Assembly (NCBI RefSeq): GCF_013375535.1
Contig: NZ_JABXJG010000002.1
Span: 1,178,001 to 1,242,000, forward strand
Direction of reading: 5' to 3'
From: Sphingobium sp. 15-1
GTDB taxonomy: Bacteria > Pseudomonadota > Alphaproteobacteria > Sphingomonadales > Sphingomonadaceae
Length of the DNA stretch: 64,000 bases
The position numbers and the translations under genes are program-made. Below, one piece after another: positions 43,320 to 52,611 of the stretch (its first letter is position 1; the number at the start of each line of letters is the position of its first letter). A model generated the notes under the pieces. The model was not told the DNA's origin. It saw only the letters and a list, made by a program, of their open reading frames with translations, and made no database searches.

Positions 43320-44926
43320 CGCAGGCCGGCAAAACTGACCGGGCCGACAATCTGGCGGCGCGGTCCGACGGAGCGACGATGGGGTGCCTGATCTGTACGT
43401 CCATCGCCCGACATGGCCCCCGCGTGGCGCTGGTCGATGACAGGGTCAGCTGGACATATGACGATCTGGGCCGGCAGATCGGCAAGGCCATGACCGTCTT
43501 GCGATCCAACGGACTGGAAAGGGGGCAGGGCATAGCCATACTCTCGGCGAACCGCTGCGAACTGGTGGCGGTCGAATATGCGGCGATGTTGCTGGGTCTC
43601 AGCTACACCGCGCTCCATCCGATGGCGGCGCAGGACACGCATGAATTCATTCTGGCGGACTCCGGCGTCAGCATGCTGCTGGTTGATGGGGGCGTACTGA
43701 AATGGCCGCTCCATGGGTTGCGGGAGCGCATCCCCTCGCTCCGCAGGATTTTCGCCCTAGGCGCGGTTGACGGCGCGGAGGATTTTGTCGAGGCCATGGC
43801 CGCCGCCACGGTCGCGCCCCTGCGTGACGAGGCGCAGGCGGAAGATGTCGTCCGCCTGTTCTACACCGGCGGCACCACGGGAAAACCCAAGGGCGTCATG
43901 TGGCCCCATCGCGTCATGCTGGCGGTGACGGTGCTTCAGGGCATCGATTGGGAATTGCCTCCGCAACCCCATTTCCTGGCCGTGACGCCTGTCAGCCATG
44001 CGAGTGGGGCCGTCATCCCGACGGTATTGAGCCGTGGCGGATCGGTGCGCCTGACCAAAGGGTTCGGGGTCGAAAGCTTCTGCGCGCTTATAAGCGACGA
44101 AGGTATCGACTGCACCTTCCTGGTGCCGACGATGATCTATGTCCTGCTCGATCATCTGGCGCGGACGGGCGAGCGGCTGGAGGGGCTGGGCACGATCATG
44201 TATGGTGCCGCACCCATGTCGCCTGACCGCCTCCGGGAGGGTATCGAACGGCTGGGGCCGATCTTTTGCCAGCTTTACGGCCAGACGGAAGCGCCGATGT
44301 GCATCACTACCCTGCGCAAGGGCGACCATGACCCGGACAATGCAAGAATACTCGCATCATGCGGTTATCCTACCCCGCTTGTCCGTATCGCCTTGCTGGA
44401 CGAGGAAGGCAGGCCGGTTGAACCGGGGCGTCCGGGTGAACTGTGCGTGCGGGGGCCGCTTGTCTCGAACGGTTACTGGAACCGGCCCGATGCCAATGAG
44501 AAAAGCTTTGCCGGCGGCTGGTTGCATACCGGCGATGTCGCGGTGCAGTCGCCAGAGGGCTATTACACCATCGTCGACCGGACGAGCGATCTCATCATCA
44601 CGGGCGGGTTCAATGTCTATCCGAGCGAAGTGGAGGATGTGCTGAATGCGCATCCGGCTGTCGCCCTTTCCGCCGTGATAGGCGTTCCCGACCCCAAATG
44701 GGGTGAGGCGGTCACCGCGTTTCTGGTCGTGAAGCCCAGCACAAGCGTGGACATAGAGGAATTGCGCGCCGGGATTCGCAGTGCGCGCGGCGCCATTTGG
44801 GTGCCAAAGGAATTTCACGTCGTCGATGAAATTCCGCTGACCGCGATCGGCAAGATCGATCGCAAGGCGCTGGGCAGCCTGTTGCCCTGCAGCAAGGACG
44901 AGATGCGGGGAGCGAGCGGTGACTGA
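43316..44926 (+). CDS. acyl-CoA synthetase, AMP-forming (536 aa)
   Basis: This is an ANL-superfamily ligase that activates a carboxylic acid with ATP and CoA. The P-loop YTGGTTGKPKG is at 183-193, YGAAPMSPDRL and LYGQTEAP follow, then GWLHTGDVA, VDRTSDLIITGGFNVYPSEVE and the catalytic C-terminal lysine in IGKIDRKA. The length is standard. It overlaps the SDR stop by 4 bp and its own stop is overlapped by the Rieske gene. It is the only ATP-dependent CoA ligase in the window, so it is a good candidate for the entry of the acid into the CoA-ester steps. Confidence 0.92.
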   Translation: MTQAGKTDRADNLAARSDGATMGCLICTSIARHGPRVALVDDRVSWTYDDLGRQIGKAMTVLRSNGLERGQGIAILSANRCELVAVEYAAMLLGLSYTALHPMAAQDTHEFILADSGVSMLLVDGGVLKWPLHGLRERIPSLRRIFALGAVDGAEDFVEAMAAATVAPLRDEAQAEDVVRLFYTGGTTGKPKGVMWPHRVMLAVTVLQGIDWELPPQPHFLAVTPVSHASGAVIPTVLSRGGSVRLTKGFGVESFCALISDEGIDCTFLVPTMIYVLLDHLARTGERLEGLGTIMYGAAPMSPDRLREGIERLGPIFCQLYGQTEAPMCITTLRKGDHDPDNARILASCGYPTPLVRIALLDEEGRPVEPGRPGELCVRGPLVSNGYWNRPDANEKSFAGGWLHTGDVAVQSPEGYYTIVDRTSDLIITGGFNVYPSEVEDVLNAHPAVALSAVIGVPDPKWGEAVTAFLVVKPSTSVDIEELRAGIRSARGAIWVPKEFHVVDEIPLTAIGKIDRKALGSLLPCSKDEMRGASGD

Positions 44927-45938
44927 ACCCGATGAATTGCGGAGCATGGACGCCAACCTCTATTGCGCTCCCGAAATTTTCGAGCGCGAGCGGTCGTCGA
45001 TTTTCCGGCGCTGCTGGCAATTGATATGCCTGCGCGATGCGGTCGATGGGCCAGGGGCCTGCCTGCCTGTTACCGTCGCCGGGGCCGCCCTTATCCTGAT
45101 CCGGGGCGATGATGGCGTCCTGCGCGCCTTTCGCAATGCTTGCCCGCATCGCGGCGCCCGGCTGGTGGAAGAAGCGCGCGATTGCGTCGACGCTCTGCAA
45201 TGCCCCTATCATGGCTGGAAATTCGACACATGCGGAAACCTGACGGACATGCCCTGGTTCGGGCAACCATCCCCGCTGGACCCGGCGCTCTACCCGCTGC
45301 AGGAAGTGTCCGTCGCCGAATGGCGTGGGCTGATCTTTGCCGCCATCGATCCCGTCGAGCCGCTTGAGCGCCAATTGGGCGACTTGCCCGATTTGCTGGC
45401 GTCCGTTCCCCTGGAAAGCATGAAGACGCTGGGGCACAGCACATTCGCGGCGGACGTCAACTGGAAATGCTATTTCGACCAGTTCACGGAGAATTATCAC
45501 GTTCCCATCGTCCATGCGCCGGACAAGAGTGTCGCAATCTGGAATTACACGGTGACGGCCGGGGAGAACACGGTCACCCTGGCGGCGCCCGGCGACGGCA
45601 TGCATTTCGGCGGGCGGTGGGTCTGGATCTGGCCGAACTGCACATTCTCGACTTTTCCGGGCGGCGCCAAGCTCAGTCGCGTCGAGCCCACGGGCCCGAT
45701 GTCCTTCGAAATCCACTACCAATATCTGTTCGAACCCACCGCTCCGCTGGACGAGGATGCAAGGCAACGGGTCATCCAGGCCACCGAGGCTATCTTTCGC
45801 GATGACGTGATGGCCTGCAAGCTCGTTCAGGGCAATTATGCCAGCGGCAATTTCCAGTCCGGTCCGCTACGACCCGATCTTGAAAACGGAACCGCCTATT
45901 TCCAATCCCGTGTCCTGAACGCATTGGGAATGGCGTGA
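44919..45938 (+). CDS. Rieske oxygenase, carnitine/choline-monooxygenase-like type (339 aa)
   Basis: The Rieske cluster ligands are C75-x-H77 (CPHRGARL) and C95-x2-H98 (CPYHGW). The mononuclear iron site is NWKCYFDQFTENYHVPIVH with His194 and His199, and an acidic RDDV near residue 300. The chain is shorter than the first Rieske enzyme and of a different subclass. It starts at GTG 44919, eight bases inside the ligase gene. No reductase is near. It is convergent with the SnoaL-like gene. Confidence 0.88.
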   Translation: MTEPDELRSMDANLYCAPEIFERERSSIFRRCWQLICLRDAVDGPGACLPVTVAGAALILIRGDDGVLRAFRNACPHRGARLVEEARDCVDALQCPYHGWKFDTCGNLTDMPWFGQPSPLDPALYPLQEVSVAEWRGLIFAAIDPVEPLERQLGDLPDLLASVPLESMKTLGHSTFAADVNWKCYFDQFTENYHVPIVHAPDKSVAIWNYTVTAGENTVTLAAPGDGMHFGGRWVWIWPNCTFSTFPGGAKLSRVEPTGPMSFEIHYQYLFEPTAPLDEDARQRVIQATEAIFRDDVMACKLVQGNYASGNFQSGPLRPDLENGTAYFQSRVLNALGMA

Positions 45939-45946
45939 CGGTACGC

Positions 45947-46006
45947 AGGTGAAGTGCGGCAATTGCACGCTTGATCGTCACGGACAGTCAAGCGCTCCCT
46001 TCACCT
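45947..46006. terminator. nested stem between convergent Rieske and SnoaL-like genes
   Basis: Outer arms aggtgaag (45947-45954) and cttcacct (45999-46006) enclose an inner stem cgcttga (45968-45974) with tcaagcg (45988-45994). Convergent position supports a two-way terminator, but there is no T run. Confidence 0.4.
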
Positions 46007-46014
46007 CTCCATGA

Positions 46015-46428
46015 TCAGATTTGCTGCCCCAGATCGCGCCGCAATGCGACTTCGTCCACATTGTGCCAGCTTTCGACGATCCGGCCGTCGCTGAAGCGGA
46101 AGAAGTCCACGGCGCTGATCCGGACGCTTCGGCCACTGGCCGATATGCCCAGATAATCGCCCCTGTGGATGCCGCTCGTGATCGATCGGCAAACGACCAA
46201 ATCATCCTTGCCGAACAACAGTTCGATTTCGACCGTGGCATCGGGAAAGGCAGCACGAAAGGCGGCGAGCGTCGCCTTTGCCTGCGTGCCGCCGGTGACC
46301 GCGCCATGCAGATGCCGCCTGCATGCGGGCGACAGAATCCGGTCGAGGACCTCGGGCCGGTTTCCGCCCCATCCCTTGACCAGATATTCCCTCGTCAGCG
46401 CCTCATTGCGCGAGACTTCCTCATTCAT
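46015..46428 (-). CDS. SnoaL-like / ester-cyclase family protein (137 aa)
   Basis: This is a small NTF2-like fold protein. Hallmarks are YLVKGWGGNRPEVLDRILSP at the start, ATVEIELLFGKDDLVVCR in the middle, and RISAVDFFRFSDGRIVESWHNVDE near the end, where the family has its His/Asp pocket. Members are polyketide cyclases, steroid-isomerase-like enzymes or binding proteins. It starts at ATG 46428 with no strong ribosome site. It sits downstream of the aldehyde dehydrogenase gene on the same strand. Acting on a keto intermediate is possible but unproven. Confidence 0.75.
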   Translation of the reverse strand: MNEEVSRNEALTREYLVKGWGGNRPEVLDRILSPACRRHLHGAVTGGTQAKATLAAFRAAFPDATVEIELLFGKDDLVVCRSITSGIHRGDYLGISASGRSVRISAVDFFRFSDGRIVESWHNVDEVALRRDLGQQI

Positions 46429-46463
46429 GTCCGTTCATCCCGCGACAGCATGGCGCGAACAGT

Positions 46464-47972
46464 TCAGTCGAGCTTCACGAAGACCGACTTTGTCGACAGA
46501 TAGGGATCAAGCCCCTCTCGTCCCAGTTCGCCGCCCCAGCCCGACTGCTTGTGCCCGGCTATGGGAAGGGACGTGTCGGTTACAAAGGCGCAGTTCGCCC
46601 AGACCACGCCGGCGTCGATCCGCTTCGCCATCTTGTGAATTTTTCCGGCATCCCGCGACCAGATCGCGGACGCCAGGCCATATTCGGTGCTATTGGCGAT
46701 CCGGGCGATATCCTCGATGTCATCGAACGGTGATGCGCATAGTACGGGGCCGAAAATCTCTTCCCGGACCACCCGCGCATCCGGGTTCGGATTGGCCAGC
46801 ACTGTCGGTTCGTAATAGAAACCGGCGCCGGAAACCGCCCTGCCGCCGGTCACGATTTCCGCGCCGTCGCCAGGCCCGGTTTCGACCAATGACCTCACCC
46901 GCTGCAATTGCTTGTCAGAGATGATCGGGCCGATCTGCGTATCGGATGCGAACTGATCGCCGATTTTCATGCTGCTGGCGATGGCCGCGACCCCCTCGAC
47001 CACCTTGTCGAAGGATTTGCGTTGGACATAGAGGCGCGAACCGGCCACGCAGACTTGGCCGCTGCGCACGAAGATGCCGGTCGCCACGCCCTGTATGGCG
47101 GCATCGAGGTCGCAATCATCGAAGACCACGACCGGGGACTTGCCGCCCAGTTCGAGTGTGACCCGCTTCAGATTTCCGGCCGCTGCCTTGACGATTTCCT
47201 TGCCCACTATTGTCGATCCGGTGAAGGCGACCTTGGCAATGCCGGGATGGGCGGCGATGGCCGCGCCGGCTTCGATGCCGTAGCCGGTCACGACGTTCAG
47301 CACGCCTTCGGGCAGGCCCGCTTCCAGAGCAAGTTCGGCGAGGCGCAGGGAAGAAAAGGGCGTCTCCTCCGACGGTTTGAGGACGCAGGAGCAACCGGCC
47401 GCGAGCGCCGGAGCGATCTTGATCATGGCGATCGACATGGGGAAATTCCATGGCGTCACGAAACCGCACACGCCGATAGGCTGTTTCAGCGTGTACGCAT
47501 GAAATTCGCCGGTTTGCGCGTTCGATATTTCACTCGTCACGCCGTGGATCTTGGTCGCCCAGCCTTCATAGTAGCGCAGGTAGGAGACGACTTCGCCGAC
47601 CATGTGCAGCGCCATGCCGTACAGCATGCCGCTGTTCAGGGATTCGAGGAAGGCCAGTTCCTCGGCATGTTGCTCGACCAGATCGGCATAGCGCGACATG
47701 ATCCGGGCCCGGTCAGCGGCACTGGTCCTGGCCCACGGGCCGTCCATGAATGCGCGCCGCGCGGCATCGACCGCCACGTCGACATCCTCCGCCGCACCGC
47801 GTGGGGCCGATCCGATCGTCTCGCCCGTGCCGGGGTCCCGGATCGACATCGTGGCACCAGACTGAGCAGGTGCCCGCCGTCCTCCGATCAGCATCAGGCG
47901 TTCGCCAATAGTCCGTTGATTGAAGTCGATCATGTTCACGGCTTGCACCATCCCTTTCCCGAAATTCTTCAT
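46464..47972 (-). CDS. aldehyde dehydrogenase 1 (502 aa)
   Basis: This is an NAD(P)-dependent ALDH that turns an aldehyde into an acid. PWNFPMSIAMIKIAPALAAG holds the catalytic Asn, KPSEETP the cofactor Lys, FTGSTIVGKEI the nucleotide loop, VTLELGGKSPV the general-base Glu and SGQVCVAGSRLYVQ the nucleophilic Cys. Full length is normal. The start ATG 47972 has an agagg site. It is closely paralogous to the ALDH at 58386-59864, with a 55-bp block (47007-47061) that differs at two bases. It shares the minus strand with the second CoA transferase upstream. Confidence 0.93.
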   Translation of the reverse strand: MKNFGKGMVQAVNMIDFNQRTIGERLMLIGGRRAPAQSGATMSIRDPGTGETIGSAPRGAAEDVDVAVDAARRAFMDGPWARTSAADRARIMSRYADLVEQHAEELAFLESLNSGMLYGMALHMVGEVVSYLRYYEGWATKIHGVTSEISNAQTGEFHAYTLKQPIGVCGFVTPWNFPMSIAMIKIAPALAAGCSCVLKPSEETPFSSLRLAELALEAGLPEGVLNVVTGYGIEAGAAIAAHPGIAKVAFTGSTIVGKEIVKAAAGNLKRVTLELGGKSPVVVFDDCDLDAAIQGVATGIFVRSGQVCVAGSRLYVQRKSFDKVVEGVAAIASSMKIGDQFASDTQIGPIISDKQLQRVRSLVETGPGDGAEIVTGGRAVSGAGFYYEPTVLANPNPDARVVREEIFGPVLCASPFDDIEDIARIANSTEYGLASAIWSRDAGKIHKMAKRIDAGVVWANCAFVTDTSLPIAGHKQSGWGGELGREGLDPYLSTKSVFVKLD

Positions 47973-48035
47973 TATCGAAGCCTCTACAGAAGCATTGCGG
48001 CCATGCCGTGCAGACGCGCGGCATGGAGGTCCATT

Positions 48036-50231
48036 CTATGTCCTTTCGCGCTCCGCCCGGCCTTCGGCCCCGATTTGCAGATCTTCCAGCAGATAGTCAT
48101 TGGCTTCGCCCAGTACCGGGACATGGCCCGTCGCGCGGATGTCATGGCCCTCGATCACGAAGCCGTGGCCGATGCCGCGGACATGGCGCAGGGCGCCGCG
48201 ATCCTCGGCATAGTTCAGCCCCATGCCGCGCCGCACTTCGCTGTCGATGATGGGGCGGCCCCGCGTGTCGACCGGGGCGACTGCCTCGATGCCCGCGCCT
48301 TTCAGCCTTGCCAGCAGGTCGCGGGTAGCGATGGAGGTGGTCGCCGCCTCGATCTTTTCGACAATGGCCTGTGACCAGTCGTTCGGCTCGCCGAGAGCGA
48401 ACATCGTTGCCAGCGTCTGCCTTTCTTCAGCGGTTCGCGCCGACAGGGCCACCCAGCCGTCCTCGGTCCGATAGACATGTTCGTTCGCCGTATAGCCGCG
48501 GCGGTCCCGCATCAGCTCCACCGGGCCGACAAGCGATCCGTCGGGCGCAAACACGATGTCGGACATGATCATCCAGGGCGCGTTGAGCAGCGGCACCTCC
48601 ATGGCGGCGCCGCGACCCGTTCTTTCCCTGAAGATCAGCGCGAAGAGAATGGCTATTTCGCCCAACAGGCCGCCGACGGTGTCGACCGGCATCGTGCGGG
48701 TCAGGGCGGGAAGGTTGCCGGCGCCGCCGGCACGCAGTTCAAGCCCGCTCAACGCCTGCATCATCGGATCAAATGCTGGCAGGCCGGACATGGGACCGGT
48801 GGAGCCGAAGCCGGAATTGAACAGCACGATCTTGCCCGGGTCGGCATCGAGAAGGGTTACGCCGTCTATGCCCATGCGTTCGGCCACGCCGACCTTGAAA
48901 TTGCTGCACACGATATCGGCGCTTTCGATGAGGCGCTGGGCCATGACCCGGCCCTGATCGTCCTTCATGTCGATGGTGGCGGAACGCATGCCCCGGTTGG
49001 CCGCAGCGAAGAATTTGGCCGACCCGCGCATCGGATCGCCTTTGCCGTTCTCGACCTTGAACGTCTCGGCTCCCAGGTCCTTGAGATGCACGGTCGCCGT
49101 CGGTCCTGCGACATAGGCGCCGAAATTGACTGCGCGAACACCGGCGAGGGCCTTATCGCCCGTCCGTCCGTCGCTTTCCTCGCGGTCGCTTTTCGTGGCT
49201 GCGGGGTCGAACCGGATCAGCAGGCCGGGCTGACGGTATCCTCCGTCATATTCGCGGATGATCCCGTTATGTTGCACTTGGGGCAAACGCGTCGCCTGCT
49301 CATAGGGCAGCACCGGACCGGCCACGATCTTTTCACTGCCCAAGGCTGCCAGCAGGTCGCCGCTGTTCCACCTGGCGATATGGTCCGAGATGAGGGGTAT
49401 GTCCCCGAAATACTGGTCGCCCGGCATGGACGGATCAGGCAGGCCGGGGTCCGAAGGATCGAGATCGGCTTCGATGCCCAGCAATTTGTAAAGGCGGTAT
49501 TTGGCGCCCAGCGATCCCAGCACGACATGCACGAACTTGCCGTCGCTGCAACGCGCTATGATAGGGCGGGCGGAGCGTGGAATGTTGAAACTGAACCACA
49601 AGGGTTCCTCCTCCGCCCAGCTCCAAAGCGGCGCAAATGTCGTCAGGGCGCTTTCAAGGAGGCCGACCCTGACGGAGGCGATCTTTCCAGCGCGCTCGCG
49701 CATGAACAGCGCGGTGCCGATCGCGATCAGCGCCTGAAGGCATCCGCCAAGACCTGAGGCCGAATATCCCAGCACCGCCGGTTCTGCGAGCCCGGTTTCG
49801 TACATCATGCCGCTGATGGCCTGGATGAGCAGGTCCGACGACGGCGGTGCCGACCCCTTGTCGAGGAACAGCCCGTCATCGCTGAGGCCGGGTTGCAATT
49901 CGACCAGGATATAATTGCGGCTCTGGTCCGAAACCGGAATTTCGATCGGCTGGAAGCCGGCCAGTTGCTCGCCACCGGCCAGGACGATATCGGCTGACGC
50001 GAGCGCGGCGGTGATCCGTTCCGGCGTTGCCGTCGCGACTTCGGCCACGGCGCTGCGCCAGGCGCGATAGGCCGGGTAGATCTCGTAAAAGGGATCACCC
50101 TGCACGGGTTCCAGGCGAACGACCCGCGCGCCGCAGTCGGCCAGAAACTTGGCGGTCAATGCGGCGGCGTGCCCAAGACCCAAATCGACCACTTCGATCC
50201 CGTGAAGCGGCAGTTCCTGTGCGTGCTGCAT
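48036..50231 (-). CDS. two-domain CaiB/BaiF-type CoA transferase 2 (731 aa)
   Basis: Two class III CoA transferase domains are fused. The first (about 8-350) has LHGIEVVDLGLGHAAALTAKFLADCGA and the catalytic-Asp block SSDLLIQAISGMM. The second (about 370-725) has LAGVRAVNFGAYVAGPTATVHLKDLGA and PAFDPMMQALSGLELRAGG. Organisation and motif positions match the 34836-37058 protein, so both arose from one fused ancestor. It transfers CoA to or from a pathway acid. The gene diverges from the ring-cleavage operon that begins at 50487 across 255 bp, and may share control with it. Confidence 0.9.
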   Translation of the reverse strand: MQHAQELPLHGIEVVDLGLGHAAALTAKFLADCGARVVRLEPVQGDPFYEIYPAYRAWRSAVAEVATATPERITAALASADIVLAGGEQLAGFQPIEIPVSDQSRNYILVELQPGLSDDGLFLDKGSAPPSSDLLIQAISGMMYETGLAEPAVLGYSASGLGGCLQALIAIGTALFMRERAGKIASVRVGLLESALTTFAPLWSWAEEEPLWFSFNIPRSARPIIARCSDGKFVHVVLGSLGAKYRLYKLLGIEADLDPSDPGLPDPSMPGDQYFGDIPLISDHIARWNSGDLLAALGSEKIVAGPVLPYEQATRLPQVQHNGIIREYDGGYRQPGLLIRFDPAATKSDREESDGRTGDKALAGVRAVNFGAYVAGPTATVHLKDLGAETFKVENGKGDPMRGSAKFFAAANRGMRSATIDMKDDQGRVMAQRLIESADIVCSNFKVGVAERMGIDGVTLLDADPGKIVLFNSGFGSTGPMSGLPAFDPMMQALSGLELRAGGAGNLPALTRTMPVDTVGGLLGEIAILFALIFRERTGRGAAMEVPLLNAPWMIMSDIVFAPDGSLVGPVELMRDRRGYTANEHVYRTEDGWVALSARTAEERQTLATMFALGEPNDWSQAIVEKIEAATTSIATRDLLARLKGAGIEAVAPVDTRGRPIIDSEVRRGMGLNYAEDRGALRHVRGIGHGFVIEGHDIRATGHVPVLGEANDYLLEDLQIGAEGRAERERT

Positions 50232-50486
50232 ATGTTCATCCTGTTGCCGACATCAGCGCATCTTCAGCTGAAAATGCAAGGGGCCAGCATAGATGCCCGC
50301 AGGATCGTGACTGTTCTCATATGGAAAGGACGAATTGACACTGCCGGGCGTCCGCCGGGCGCCTCGATCATCCGCTGGCGGCCTGCGGAACGCCCGCTCA
50401 TCCATGTCAAGCAAGCCAAACCTGCCCTGAACGCCTACCCGATGTCCACGCGCAATTCGCCATCAGTCAGCCATGCAGGTATCCGA

Positions 50487-51590
50487 ATGATCATTGATTC
50501 CCATGCCCATCTCGTGACTCCGCTTTCGCTTCTGGGGATCAGGGCGGGGCTTGAGGTGTCGGGCGGCCAGCACTCGCTGAAATGGTTGCAGGCCATGCTG
50601 CCGCAGGCCGACCTCGATGCCGCGCTTGAAAAGAACATCGCCACGATGGACGATGTCGGTACGGACATGCAGATCATTTCGCCGCGTCCGTTCACGCTCA
50701 TGCATTCGCATCACCGTTTCGACGATGTGAACCTGTGGGTCCGGCTCCAGAACGACATCATCCACGCCAATGTGGAGAAGTATCCCAAGCGTTTTCGCGG
50801 CATGGCCGCATTGCCCCAGGTCAACGGACTGCCGATCGAGACGGTGTTTGAGGAACTGGATCGCTGCATCAACGAACTGGGCTTCGTCGGCATCCTCCTC
50901 AACCCGGACCCGAGCGAAGGCAAGGGTGATTCCCCGCATATCGGCCAGGAATATTGGTATCCGCTGTGGGAGAAGCTCGCGGAGATGGACGTGCCGGCGC
51001 TGATCCACAGCGCCGGATGCTGCGGCCGGGAAACCTATGACGAGCATTTCGCGACCGAGGAAAGCATGGCGATCACGAAGCTGTCGCATACCGACATCTT
51101 CGAACGGCATCCTGGCCTGAAGATCATCGTTTCGCACGGCGGCGGCGCTATTCCCTACCAGATCGGCCGCTGGCGTTCGCACTGGCTGATGACTCAGGCT
51201 TCCGAAAACCCGTCCATTGCGGCCTTCTTCAAGGATCTTCAGGCGGCGGCGAAGGCTGGAAAGCCGCTGCCGCAGGCGCCCGACGAACTGGTGACCTTCG
51301 ATGATGTGCTTAAGAAATTCTATTTCGACACGGATGTCCACGATCCGGAATCGATGAAGCTGCTGTTCGGGAAGGTCGGGGTGGATCGATGCCTGTTCGG
51401 CACTGAACGGCCGGGCAGCGGCGGCGGAATCGACCTCAAGACGGGACGCCCCATGGACGATCTGAAATTCACGATCGACAATCTGGACACGCTGACCGCC
51501 GAGGACCGGCGCAAGCTCTATCAGGACAATGCGCTCAAGGTGTTTACGCGGATTCCGCAGGATATCGTGGAAGGGCGCCTCGATGGCTGA
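50487..51590 (+). CDS. LigJ-like amidohydrolase-superfamily hydratase (367 aa)
   Basis: This is a TIM-barrel metal enzyme. The HxH metal ligands are His6 and His8 (DSHAH), and more ligands follow in ALIHSAG and IVSHGGGAIPYQIGRW. FGTERPGSGGGIDLKTG corresponds to the FGSE-VG-GIDP block of LigJ, and LNPDPSEG with EYWYPLWEKLAEMDVPA is also shared. LigJ hydrates 4-oxalomesaconate in the protocatechuate/gallate 4,5-cleavage route. The alternative is an ACMSD-type decarboxylase. I prefer the hydratase because of the whole block and the neighbouring LigB- and LigK-like genes. It overlaps the dioxygenase start by 8 bp. Start ATG 50487 has a weak site. Confidence 0.8.
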   Translation: MIIDSHAHLVTPLSLLGIRAGLEVSGGQHSLKWLQAMLPQADLDAALEKNIATMDDVGTDMQIISPRPFTLMHSHHRFDDVNLWVRLQNDIIHANVEKYPKRFRGMAALPQVNGLPIETVFEELDRCINELGFVGILLNPDPSEGKGDSPHIGQEYWYPLWEKLAEMDVPALIHSAGCCGRETYDEHFATEESMAITKLSHTDIFERHPGLKIIVSHGGGAIPYQIGRWRSHWLMTQASENPSIAAFFKDLQAAAKAGKPLPQAPDELVTFDDVLKKFYFDTDVHDPESMKLLFGKVGVDRCLFGTERPGSGGGIDLKTGRPMDDLKFTIDNLDTLTAEDRRKLYQDNALKVFTRIPQDIVEGRLDG

Positions 51591-52578
51591 GATCATACTC
51601 GGCATATGCACATCGCATTCGCCGCTTCTGACCTTCGATGCCGGGACTTGGCGCGAGCGCGCCGAGGATGACAAGCGCAATCCGGAGCTGACGCTGTCCG
51701 ATGGGCGTTCGGTCACCTATGACCAGCTCCTGCTGGAGCGCGGTCCCCGTTATGCGGCGGAGGCGGGCGTCGCCAGTCTGGAAGCTCAGGCGGCGAAGAC
51801 CGGCCCCGCCCTCGACCGGCTGGCGGCGGAGGTCCGGGCGGCTCGGCCGGATGTGGTGCTCATCGTCGGAGATGATCAGGAGGAGTTGTACAAGGCCGGG
51901 AATACGCCCGCCCTCGCCATCTATTATGGTGACGAAGTGGTCATGAGGCCCCTTGGCGAGATTGTGAGCCAGCCGCCGTCCTGGATGGAACAGGCCATCG
52001 GCGGCTATGCCATGGAAACGACGAACCGCTTCCCCGGCGCACCGGATTTCGCCTTGCGACTGGTGGAAGGGCTGATGGATGCGGGTGTCGATCTGGGCGT
52101 CGCATCCTCTGTGAATGACCCCAGGAAAGCGGCATTCGGGCATGCCTTCGGCTTTGTGGCCCGCCGTTTGCTCGACGAAGGCAAAGTGCCCGTCGTTCCC
52201 ATCCTGCTCAACACCTATTATCCGCCTAATGTCATCCGGCCAGGCCGCTGCTATCTTATCGGCGAACTGATGCGGCAGGTCGTGGAGGCGATGCCGGATT
52301 CGTTGCGCGTCGCCGTGGTCGCGTCGGGTGGACTGAGCCATTTCGTCACGGACGAGGCGCTTGATCTGCAAGTGCTGGAGGCGCTCAAGCAGCATGATCG
52401 CGATGCGCTCGGTGCGGTGCCGATGGAGGCCCTGCGCGCGGGCTCGTCCGAGATTTTGTGCTGGATCATGGCAGGTGGGGCGTTCAGCCACCTTCGCTAC
52501 AGCTGGTCGGAATATATGCCGGTGTACAGGACCGAAGCGGGCACCGGCATAGGGCTGGGTTTCGGAGTCTGGAAATGA
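51583..52578 (+). CDS. LigB-fold class III extradiol dioxygenase-like protein (331 aa)
   Basis: This is a relative of protocatechuate 4,5-dioxygenase LigB and gallate dioxygenases, which split aromatic rings with Fe(II). His12 in TSHSPLL and Glu290 in GSSEILCWIMAGGAF match two of the three iron ligands. His253 in SGGLSHFV matches the catalytic acid/base. The third ligand (NDH in LigB) aligns with GDDQEE, so Gln99 stands for His. No LigA-type partner gene is present, and the protein lacks the extra C-terminal domain of DesB/GalA. It starts at ATG 51583 inside the hydratase stop region. It may cleave a ring differently or do another reaction. Confidence 0.8.
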   Translation: MAEIILGICTSHSPLLTFDAGTWRERAEDDKRNPELTLSDGRSVTYDQLLLERGPRYAAEAGVASLEAQAAKTGPALDRLAAEVRAARPDVVLIVGDDQEELYKAGNTPALAIYYGDEVVMRPLGEIVSQPPSWMEQAIGGYAMETTNRFPGAPDFALRLVEGLMDAGVDLGVASSVNDPRKAAFGHAFGFVARRLLDEGKVPVVPILLNTYYPPNVIRPGRCYLIGELMRQVVEAMPDSLRVAVVASGGLSHFVTDEALDLQVLEALKQHDRDALGAVPMEALRAGSSEILCWIMAGGAFSHLRYSWSEYMPVYRTEAGTGIGLGFGVWK

Positions 52579-52611
52579 GGCGCGGCGTTTGCATGGCCGA
52601 GGAGGCTGATC

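Noticed and set aside
48477..49757. 426-codon plus-strand open frame opposite the second CoA transferase
   Set aside because: Shadow of a clear CoA-transferase gene on the other strand.
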